Shown piece by piece: positions 33,891 to 42,932 of a stretch of 64,000 nucleotides of DNA. A program made the position numbers and the translations under genes. Source of the DNA: Laguncularia racemosa (lineage: Eukaryota; Streptophyta; Magnoliopsida; Myrtales; Combretaceae); assembly GCA_037954665.1 (NCBI GenBank), contig JBBMOL010000205.1, forward strand, positions 1-64,000. Direction: 5' to 3'. Position 1 is the first letter of the stretch. Every line of letters begins with the position of its first letter. The notes under the pieces were generated by a model that was not told the origin of the DNA, ran no database searches, and was given only the letters and a program-made list of their open reading frames with translations.

Positions 33891-34999
33891 CTTTTTTTAT
33901 AAGATTAAATCTTTTCTTATAAACATTAGATAAGATTTGGTGATCAAATCTTTTAAAATAGGTAACCATATTTTATAAAATAAGATTTAGATTACATAAA
34001 TATCCACTGACAGTTTAATCTGTTTACATTATTCTATTATTTTAGAATAAATTAATTATCTAATTAATTCTAATTCTGAAATAAATAATGACATGATTCT
34101 AGTATCTACTAAAATCCTTAGCTAATAAAACTTGTTCCTATTAGTCATGTTATTATGTGCAACCCTATAGATTTCTAAACACAATGGTAATATAAATTTG
34201 GATATAGATCAAGGTAATTGTCTAGAAACAATTATTGACCATCCAATGTGATAAAAAAGTTATGAACCTTAAATCGTTATGAATTGATTACCGCATAATT
34301 AAATCTCTTCATTAGATAATATCCCAATTAAATTATTACATGTCATGTCATCAATGTTTAATCATTTACTTGGCTTTTGAGATAAATTAGATTCAATAAA
34401 ATTTTCCTTAGCCAACCACTTATGAGTCATTATTATCCTAACCAAAGAGTGATGAATTATATTTTGACTCATTATCATCCTCTCTATATTTTATGTCGTA
34501 TCTAATAACCATATTATTTATAATATTAAATAAGACTATGTTTAATGGCATTAAAGTGCGACCTTTCATATATAGGATACATGAAGATTTCAAATCTAGG
34601 TATTATTTACGCTTGTTCATATATAGGAGGAACCAATGACATTATATATGTGGTATCCCCTATTGGTGGGTTGTGTCAGTGTACCCATTTAACTTAGGTT
34701 ACCCACTTATATAACTTAGATATCTTTCATTTGATTTAGTGAGAATGACCATAGTTATTTAACATGTTAGTCTAAATATCTATATTCGCTCTACATATTT
34801 ATCCAATCAAGGACAATTTTAGATAATAAAATGTCATAAAATTCTTACTAATAATATATCTTTACTATTATTTTAGACAAGCTCTATTTATTTATGGGAT
34901 TTTACTATAAAATATATACGAGTGAAAAAGTATACATATACAATAAATACTTGCCTTTTATTAATAATATTCATAAATACATTAAAAATGTAACAACAC
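33473..34999 (-). repeat. copia A 5' LTR, split by a solo LTR
   Basis: Starts cgttagatctcatag (first base of TG mutated) and runs 1.5 kb to the aacac duplication at 34995-34999. A short tail (about 37481-37495) follows the solo LTR. It has a long TA run near 33870 that could serve as TATA on the minus strand. The segment around 34898-34994 matches the left LTR remnant at 662-760. Confidence 0.7.
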
Positions 35000-35282
35000 T
35001 GTAAACACCCCATTTTTGCCCTAGGAATCAACAATCATCATTAATAATCAATTTTCAATTTTTCCTAATTTTTTCCAATTTTTCCTAATTTAGCATAAAT
35101 AATAAAAATATTCAAAAAAAAAAATAAATAGGAAAGATACATCAATTCTGGAAAATTATTATGGGAATAATAAGAAAAGGAGTTAAATAATTTTTACAAT
35201 TTTTTAGAATTTCAAAATAATATAAAATGAATAAATGATGGCATGCTTATGTATAATATGCGTGTAAACTTAAACTGAGATT

Positions 35283-35381
35283 TGGGCCAGCTCAGTTGGC
35301 TCGAGCATTGACTTGGAAACGCATGGGGAAGCAAGGGACATGGGTTCGATTCCTGCAACAGACATCATGTGCCATTTTTTT
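35283..35381 (+). promoter_or_regulatory. tRNA-like pol III cassette in the solo LTR
   Basis: D-arm/A-box-like GGCCAGCTCAGTTGGCTCGA starts at 35285, where GCTC could pair with the GAGC ending the arm. The B-box GGGTTCGATTCC is at 35342-35353 and a T7 run at 35375-35381. This is the best preserved of the four copies. Confidence 0.5.
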
Positions 35382-35396
35382 GTTTTGTCTTTAATC

Positions 35397-35408
35397 TGCC
35401 ACGTGGCA
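35397..35408. promoter_or_regulatory. 12-bp palindrome with G-box core
   Basis: TGCCACGTGGCA, the shortened counterpart of the 16-bp palindromes in the Tat LTRs. Confidence 0.45.
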
Positions 35409-35700
35409 ACATACAATTGGCTGGAGTGAGGCATGTGCAAGGCACATGATTGTCTTCCTCCTCCAAACCAGCCGAAACCGAAGGAAAAGAAAGAGAAAAA
35501 AGAGGAAAACGAACATAATAACGGAAAGGATTGAACTTTATCAAGTTGTTGCTATGGATAAACAAGATTACCATGAAAAGGTTTATTTTTTTAGATTAAA
35601 TCTAAAAAAATGAAAATTAACCAAAAAACGGGTAGAAACGGTTTTCATGAATCACGGGTTACGGGTTTAATCTAGGTTGATCTCCAGTTCTAATTACTCT

Positions 35701-35709
35701 TATAAATAG
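35701..35709 (+). promoter_or_regulatory. TATA box of the solo LTR
   Basis: TATAAATAG about 20-30 bp before the start of the captured BRX fragment, so transcripts from this promoter would include it in sense. Confidence 0.6.
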
Positions 35710-35729
35710 GCTAAAGCTCATTTCCACCA

Positions 35730-36125
35730 TTCAGCAAAGAATGCCCACCTTGTAATATTCAACGTCCCAAGACCATTGGTCAGCGCTCCTCGCAATTGTG
35801 TAATTACTATGACTCAGCCGGTCTTGCATCAACGCCAAAACTCTCTAGTATTAGTGGGACAAAGACTGAGACTTCATCTTTGGATGGTTCTGTTTCGTCA
35901 AGAGAGGCAGATCGCTCGGGAGAACTCTCTATAAGCAATGCAAGCGATTTGGAGACTGAATGGGTTGAACAGGACGAGCCAGGGATTTATATTACTATAA
36001 GAGCAATGCCAGATGGCACACGGGAGCTTAGGCGTGTTCAATTTAGCCTAGAGAGGTTTGGAGAAATGCAAGCTAGGCTGTGGTGGGAGGAGAACCGAGC
36101 AAGGATCCAAGAACAGTACTTGTGA
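35730..36125 (+). pseudogene. Captured BREVIS RADIX C-terminal fragment (BRX domain)
   Basis: About 130 open codons with a clear C-terminal BRX domain: TEWVEQDEPGIYITIRAMPD, TRELRRVQFSLERFGEMQA and WWEENRARIQEQYL, then a TGA stop at 36123-36125 where BRX proteins also end. Upstream, YDSAGLASTPKLSSISG and SNASDLE resemble the serine-rich linker before this domain. BRX proteins are plant regulators of root and vascular growth acting at the plasma membrane and nucleus. Only the last domain is present, without its own ATG (the first ATG at 35741 is out of frame with an immediate stop). It lies inside the LTR leader, which in the three other family LTRs lacks it. Exact edges (about 35710-36205) and the donor gene are inferred. 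Confidence 0.8.
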
Positions 36126-36379
36126 CTTCGAGAATTGGACGGTGGAAGTTGAAGATTGGTTGCATCCTCTTGAAATCGTACAATGGCTCACAGATCAGAA
36201 TCGCGAGAGAGAGAGAAAAGAGTGTAAATCGGAGGAAACCCAAAGTTGCGACCGCCGATCGGAGTTGAACCACCACCAAGAGGCGATCTGGGAGCAAACC
36301 ACTACCGCCAGTCGACTCAAAACCCTCGAGAAGCTAAGATTCGACCCGACCCGATTCGACCCGCGCACCGACCCGGATC

Positions 36380-36388
36380 CAGGTAAGT
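36380..36388 (+). promoter_or_regulatory. Splice-donor consensus in the solo LTR
   Basis: CAG|GTAAGT at the junction between the GC-rich leader and a long AT-rich stretch, at the same place as in the Tat 3' LTR. It could join an LTR-derived first exon, here containing BRX sequence, to downstream exons. Confidence 0.45.
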
Positions 36389-37020
36389 CGGATCTTTTCG
36401 GATTTTTTTTATTTTATTTAATTAATTTATTTGGTTTATTTATTTATTCCGAATTTGTTATTTATTATTTATTATTTGTTTAGTCATTTATTTATTTGTT
36501 TTTGTTTTATTTTCAATAAATAGGAAAAATGTAGAAATTAGATTTTTCTAGAATTAAGAAGAATGTAAATAAAATAATAAAATAAATAAAATGTAAAAAA
36601 AATAATAATAAAAGAATAAAAAAATAAAAAATAGAATAAAATAATAAAAAGATTAGGAAAAATAATAATAAAACTTTAGATTTCAAAATAGGATAGATAA
36701 TAACTTAGGATAAAATGTTCTAGCATAAAAATTACAAAAATTTATAAAAATCACAAAAATCATAAAAATCATGAAAATTAATAAAAATAAAAATTCAAAA
36801 GTTATGAAAATAGAAGAAAAAATTAAGTTTTAGCACCTAGAAAAATCTTTTTCTTCAAATAAATCCAAAATTGATGTTTTCCCAAAAAAAATCATTTTCA
36901 AAATAAAATCAAAGCTTAGGCTTAGAAATTTTTAGAAAAATTCCAAAAAATGTTAAAGACATAAATCATAAGAAATTTCAAAATTAAAATTCACCAACAA
37001 ATCTAAAGGTTTTCAGAAAA

Positions 37021-37064
37021 GCGAACTACGGCTTGTTTGATCCTGAGTAGCAGGTACGTAGGCA
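37021..37064 (+). other. Conserved 44-nt LTR block
   Basis: Starts gcgaactacgg and ends acgtaggca, with arms CTACG/CGTAG. It is nearly identical to the Tat LTR blocks although surrounding sequence differs. Confidence 0.5.
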
Positions 37065-37495
37065 CCCATTCGGGTCAATCCATAAAATGAATGAAAAATC
37101 ATTTTCTCAAAATAATTCTCAAACATAATAAAAAGTAACAGAAACACAAATGAAACACATTTCTAAAGATAAACAATTTTGGGAGATTAGGTGGTAACCA
37201 TAAAGGTTTTAATAGGTTAGCCTCCGGACTTAGAAGCTCTGGTTTTCCCTTTTCCTCTTTTCACAAAAACGAGAAGAGGAAAGAACGACGACTAGTGGTC
37301 CAAATTAAGACTAATCCGCTCCTTTAGTCTTAATTCAATTTTCCCAACAAACAGTTGGGTGGCGACTCCAAAAATCAAATGAAATTCCTAACCCAAGTCG
37401 AGGATCTAGATTAGATGAGCATAGGGTTTAGTTTATATCGGATTAGGAATGGGAATTCAAAAATTAGACTCGACAAACACCATTAGATTTCATGG

Positions 37496-39104
37496 ATTAT
37501 TAGTGGATAAGGTTAATTAGGGTTTGGTAACCTTTATAGGGCATAAAAAAGAGGAGAGTAGTGTCGGAATCCATACGGATTTGGCAATTATTGAACATAT
37601 AGAGAAAGAATTGAACCCTATTTTGAATTCATCAATCCAAAACTTTGTGAGTTATTATAAAAGTTAGGTCTAATTCTTTTAATCTTGCCACTAGTTCAAA
37701 ATAATTTAAACTTAAGCATAATTGATTGGTATGTCTAGCCCTTGAATTATAATTTTTGTAGATATAAAAGATTCAATGGACATATAAGACATTATTAGAT
37801 TTTGATACAAACATAAAAGATTTAAAAAATATATCTAAAACATAGAAAGGACATAATTGAATTTTTGCACAAGTATAAAGGATTTCAATGTACTTATTCC
37901 AAAACAATTTATAATTATCCCAAAACTATTTATAACACACACATACACACACATATCTATTATGTTTAAGTAAAAAACGTTTCATTCAACTCCATTTTTA
38001 TAATCTAAGGTTATAGTTGGCAAATTAAATAAGAGTAGGGTAGTAAATTTTTATTTTCAACTTAGCTTATATAATTTATTTTTTTTCTAAAAAATATCTT
38101 TATACTCTCTAATTATAAAGCTTCTTTTGTTATTTACAACTAATACTAAACTACTTAATTTGATTAAGAAATTGGTATGAATTTTTTATATAATGAAGTA
38201 AAATAATGTCTTGAATAATGCAATACCATATTTCCTCCTTCATGAATTTCTTTTCTTATTATTTTGGGTTGTTTTAATAATTCTATGTATATTATAAGCA
38301 AAAACAAGTGAATCAATATTTTCTTTTTTTGAATTAGACAAAGAGAGAATTGATTTATCGTTGTAGATAATCGTATAAAAAAAAAATCAAAGGTTACAAA
38401 GTATGACTTATGATTGTTATTGTGATTTTTTTTTTAAATATTAACATTTAACTTTTGAAAATTTTGATAATTCTTTGAGTTAATATGTACAAATTCTCAA
38501 TATAGAAATAATATATTATATTGCATTTTTAGAAATAATATATTATATTCCTTATTATAGATTTTTTTTATGTAAAACATTCCATTTGTAAAGTAGAAAT
38601 GTGTTTCTAGAAAAAAAAAGAAAAAAAAGTAATATACATCATGTTTATTATGGAACAAAAATGCAAGACATTTATTTGAAAAGAAGAAAAGCGTAGAATT
38701 GTAGGTATAATCTAACTATGAAAAAGAAAATTCATCTTAGTAAATATTATATATAACCTTTTATTTTGCATACATTGGCCCAAACAAATGCATGTGCATC
38801 ATCCACTATGACTATATGAACAATTTCCATTTTTAAGCTATGTAAATTGCGTATTTTTCCAATACTAAAATACTCTAATTAATATCTATTCCATTATTTT
38901 TATAGCTACATAGTAACTTTTATGGTAAACAAATTAAATATGATTAGATTATTTATAATCTATTTTAATAAATGAAGTTATAATGTATTATTATAGTTGT
39001 ATAATTTTTTTTCTCATGCATTTTTAAGATCATTTATGTATAATTTTTTTTAAATTATACTTATTTATTTAATTTTTACACATGTATTATAGGTGCATGT
39101 CTAC

Positions 39105-39139
<35 letters not shown>

Positions 39140-39815
39140 GCATCTGCGAAATTTATAATATATAACTAGGAGCGATTCCTTCCGTATAGGCTTCAATTAT
39201 AAGAAGAAGTAGATATACTTTTATAGAAAAATTTAATGTGGCTTACGAAAGCGGGGTGGAAAAAAAAATATATACATATATATAAAAGGCTAGTTGGCTT
39301 ATCCATTCACATGGTCCTGCGTCCGCCCTTGTGATTACCTGCATGCAGTGCAACATTGCATTTATGGTACTTCCCTAACCGTAAACCAGTCAATGTTGGC
39401 ATGCTGTTGTGACGATTTGGAAGGATCTCCATCAGTTTCTTTGTGTATCTGCATTAAGTGGCCGTTCAAAAAATTTACTCTATATATATAATATATAAAA
39501 ATTAATAAAATTTTAACATATATAAACAGAATACTAATAATAATTATTTTAAAAACTATCCATTTTATTATTATATATATTTTTCTTCGTCTTCTCCTTG
39601 TATTTATGGTTTCACTTTAATTAGGTAAAAATAAAGTGCATGATTGGAGACGCCATTTACATTATTGAAAGACGACGTTATACTTGCCGATTGCTACATG
39701 TTATATGCACATACTACTTGCATTACAAAGTCAATGCTGAAATCTGTATGTCGAAATTACATGCACCGGGCTTTATGGATAGCTAGGAACTGCACATATT
39801 GTAAAGATATGTAGG
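37496..39815. other. AT-rich intergenic sequence
   Basis: No domain, RNA gene or repeat family is recognised in 2.3 kb. A (TA)n microsatellite is at 39109-39136. A short GC-richer patch at 39295-39470 has a 65-codon ORF with no recognisable product. Confidence 0.5.
39109..39136. repeat. (AT)n microsatellite
   Basis: Uninterrupted AT dinucleotides of about 28 bp. Confidence 0.9.
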
Positions 39816-40085
39816 TGTTTATATTATGCCACTTGTATTTATATGATTGGGCCATGTGTAAATAGCTGATTTGGCACATGCCATTTTTGTTACATGGTTG
39901 ATATATTGTATAAATAGCCTTTGTACTCATTAGCAGTTAAATAGTTGTAAAATCTCACACTTACTATTACATTTGTTCCTCTCTCTTCTTTAAAGTTTCA
40001 ATTTGCAACTCAATACAATCTCTATTTTGATCTCAATTGGTACAATCAACAATGGTTAGTGTAGCTCAATTCACTTCTTTTCACA
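39816..40085 (+). repeat. copia B 5' LTR
   Basis: Starts tgtttatattatgcc, ends cttcttttcaca. TATAAATAG at 39909-39917 is the probable core promoter. Confidence 0.8.
39909..39917 (+). promoter_or_regulatory. TATA box of copia B
   Basis: TATAAATAG in the left LTR; the right LTR has the decayed acaaatag. Confidence 0.55.
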
Positions 40086-40098
40086 TGGTATCAAAGTG
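40086..40098 (+). other. copia B primer-binding site
   Basis: tggtatcaaagtg directly after the LTR, an initiator-Met tRNA-type site with changes at its end. Confidence 0.65.
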
Positions 40099-40159
40099 CA
40101 TCTGTAAGATCTAATATCTTGTTTATGGTATTTCATTATCGATTTCCAATTGTTGAAAA

Positions 40160-41500
40160 TGGACAATCAATTAGGAACAATGAATGATTGACAAATTAAT
40201 TAGATTATTTTTTATTCATTATACATATCAAATTCTGATAGTCCTAGCATGGTGATTTGAATATCATCTTTAATGGCATGAAATTTTTTGACTTGGAGTA
40301 AATTTGTCAAGATGGGCTTAGGTGTGAAACTTAAATTCGATTTTCTTGATGATAGCATCCCTAAGCCCAACGATAATTCACCGAACCTAGTTAAATGGAT
40401 TATATGTGATTACATGATCGATTGTTGGATTTCAAACTCTATGATGTTGGAATATTTGCATACCTATCTCTATGCATAGTTAGCTTATGAGTTATGGAAT
40501 GAAATTAGCAAATAGTTTGGACAAGGGAATGGTTAGTTAATTTTTCAATTACAACATGAATTGAGCAATGTAAAACAGTTAAATCAGACAATAAGAGTTT
40601 ATTACAACAAATTGAAGCATTGCTAAGATGAATTACAAGTTTTACATTCTTATCCTGCTTGTGAATGTGAGCGCATGGAGTATTGTACTTGTTGTTTGAA
40701 AAAGAAAGTGATTGAATTTGAGTCGACTTGTTTAATTTCTAATGGGTTTGAATAAAGGATATGAGGCTATTAGGAGTCAATTTCTTTCTATGGATCCTCT
40801 TCTTGCGATTAACAAAGCTTTCTATCTTGTTTAACAAGTAGAAAGGTAAAAGCAATTGATTGTCACTGGTTCACATGAAGTTGATGTTGCTGCTTTTAGT
40901 TTGAAAAAGTTAGAATTTAGTAAAGGAAATTTTGAGGAGAGGAAAGGAAGAGGATTAAACATGAGAATACAATTGAGAATTGTTTCTAGTTAATAGGCTA
41001 TCTCGATTGGTATAAACAAAAAAAGAATGGTAGAAATTAGAATAAATTGGTTGCTAATTGTGCTATCAATATATTTAGTCCACTTGATGTGCTGACTAAT
41101 GAAATTTGTGATGCTTCCTCAAGTTCTGGTATTTCTTCAGTATTAGGAGTGATGAATCCCAAACTAATTCAATCATTTTGTCAAGAGATTATCAAGATGA
41201 TAAAGGAAAAATAGTTTTCTGATTTTGCCAAGGTAAATATAGTTAAGAATTGTGTAGAAATTCAACTTTATCCTCTTCTTTCAATGCTATGAATAATACT
41301 ATTAGTTCATGGATAATAGATATAGGTGTCATGGATCATATGACACCTTTTCAAACAATATTATTCAACACACAAACTTTGCCACATCTAATTTCTATAA
41401 AATTGCTTAATGAAACCATTAAAAGTGTTTAACTTGTTGGTTCAGTCATCATTAATCCATCTTTAGTTTTACATAATGTGCTTTTTACTAGAGTTTAAGC
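40160..41500 (+). pseudogene. copia B gag and protease remnant
   Basis: Gag motifs include FLDDSIPKPNDNSPN, AYELWNEISK and TIRVYYNKLKHC, with the C-rich CERMEYCTCCLKKK. The protease region reads SSWIIDIGVMDHMTPFQ at about 41305-41355, where the family has D-T-G and this copy has D-I-G at the active site. Many stops and frameshifts. Confidence 0.7.
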
Positions 41501-41639
41501 GCAATCTATTGTCTATTCATTGTGCATTAGTTGATAATCACCTAACCTCATGATCCAACAATTTCTTCTTATGTTCCGTTCTCATCTGTTTATTGTTCAA
41601 ATTTTGATGTTGACCATTTTGATCATGTTACATTAAATC

Positions 41640-42062
41640 CTTCTATGATTGTTCACAGGCCTAGTAGAGAACATAAAACTCCAAGTTGGCATTAAAAATT
41701 ATGTTCACTCAAGTCAAGTTAGCTTGGTTATTTCTCATCCATCTTGTTGTAACACTCAATATCCTTTATTTTTGCCGCATACATTTTCCCAATTTCCTCC
41801 TTATTACATTGCATATTTGGCACATGTATTAGCTTCTCATGAACCATATTGTTATTTACAAGCATCTCAAAGTAGAGAATGGATTGAAGAAATGAATAAA
41901 AAACTTAAGGCTTTAGAATTGAATGACACTTGGGAGATTACTGATTTGCCACTAGGAAAGAAGCCTATTGGATCAAAATGGGTATATAAAATAAAGTATA
42001 AACCAAATGGTATTGTTGAACGATTTAAAGTCAAGTTAGTGGCTAAAGGTTACACAAACTAG
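41640..42062 (+). pseudogene. copia B reverse transcriptase, N-terminal remnant
   Basis: An open stretch encodes the start of copia RT: REWIEEMNKKLKALELNDTW, LPLGKKPIGSKWVYKIKYKP and KLVAKGYTN, ending at TAG 42060-42062. The integrase between protease and this segment, and the RT catalytic YVDD region after it, are missing. Confidence 0.8.
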
Positions 42063-42659
42063 ATGGTATTGTTGAGCAATTTAAAATTAGGGTATGGACT
42101 TAACTTATATAACTCATTAGTAAAATTACTTATAGATCAATATTTGTTTGATAAAATCAAAATACTTGTAGTATTCAAAGTTTAATTTTTATTTATAGTG
42201 TGGTAATATTAAATATATAACAACTTAGGAAATTTTATTTTGTTAATTATAATTTTGTAATGAATTCATTGACTAATATCTACTTGATAGGGTTGAATTA
42301 TTTGTAATATTTACAATGTAAGTACTATTTATAATGTAATAGTAATAAATAAATAAATAATTAGTAAACCATAATTTTGTAATGAATAATATTTAATGCT
42401 TTTAGTTGTTTGTGAAGAAAAAGTTTTAGGAAAAAAAAAAGCCAAAAGAGAATGTTATTTAAATAATAAATGCTTTTTGAAAATGAAAAATGCTCTTTAT
42501 TATATTTGAACTTGTGACCATCAATATTTAAAATTAAACACCTAACTATTTAAAAATTTAATCATTTATGTTAACTATTTAATATAATATTGATCATCTA
42601 TTTTAACCACTTACAAGTTTAATCCTCTAGTTAAATTTGATATTGGCTTGTAATTTTCC
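42063..42659 (+). other. Non-coding remainder of copia B
   Basis: AT-rich; begins with a partial repeat of the preceding RT sequence (atggtattgttgarc occurs at 42008 and 42063), suggesting a local duplication or rearrangement. No domain. Confidence 0.45.
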
Positions 42660-42932
42660 TGCTTATATTATACCACTTGTATTTTTATGATTGGGCCATG
42701 TGTAAATAGTTGGTTACACCTCATTTTTGTTAGATAGCTGATATGTAGTACAAATAGCCTTTAGCGTTTGTACTCATTAGCAGTTAAGTAGTTGTAAAAT
42801 CTCAAACTTACCGTTACATTTGTTTCTCTCTTTACTCTAAAGTTTCGGTCTGCAATTCAATACAATCTCTGTTTTGATCTTAATCGGAACGACCAGCAAT
42901 GGTTAGTGCAATTCAATTCACTTCTTTTCACA
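42660..42932 (+). repeat. copia B 3' LTR
   Basis: Starts tgcttatattatacc and ends cttcttttcaca; partner of 39816-40085 with many point differences. Confidence 0.8.

Larger units (their letters stand above)
35000..37475 (+). mobile_element. Solo LTR of a Tat-related family carrying a gene fragment
   Basis: Begins TGTAAACACCCC and ends GACTCGACA, the same ends as the Tat LTRs at 5906 and 19410 in reverse orientation, with perfect flanking duplications aacac (34995-34999, 37476-37480). No internal region is present, so it arose by LTR-LTR recombination. In plus-strand order: tRNA-like cassette, palindrome, TATA, BRX fragment, GC-rich leader, splice donor, AT-rich tail and 44-nt block. It is 330 bp longer than the Tat LTRs, mostly because of the BRX insert. 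Confidence 0.9.
662..37495 (-). mobile_element. Ty1/copia retrotransposon (copia A), host of nested insertions
   Basis: This minus-strand element is recognisable from right to left as 5' LTR (33473-34999, tail after 37480), primer site, long leader, gag/protease/integrase (26430-28140), integrase end/RT/RNase H (804-2956) and 3' LTR (662-790). It is interrupted by an Athila element (2957-26429), a small LTR element (28553-32305), a Tat-family solo LTR (35000-37475) and an LTR ending at 661. The order gag-PR-INT-RT-RH is diagnostic for Ty1/copia. All frames are broken, so it is a dead and relatively old copy. Confidence 0.8.
39816..42932 (+). mobile_element. Deleted Ty1/copia element (copia B)
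   Basis: LTRs of about 270 bp at 39816-40085 and 42660-42932 share gattgggccatgtgtaaata, tttgtactcattagcagtta and caatacaatctct. A TGGTATCA primer site follows the left LTR. Inside are degenerate gag and protease, then an N-terminal RT stretch; integrase and most of RT/RNase H are deleted. No matching target duplication was found (gtagg left, catat right). Confidence 0.8.

Noticed and set aside
35283..35360. A functional tRNA gene
   Set aside because: D-arm and T-arm features are present, but acceptor and anticodon stems do not form convincingly, and the segment is part of a repeated LTR.
39294..39491. 65-codon ORF in a GC-richer patch
   Set aside because: No recognisable domain, and cysteine-rich chance composition; no promoter or splice context supports it.
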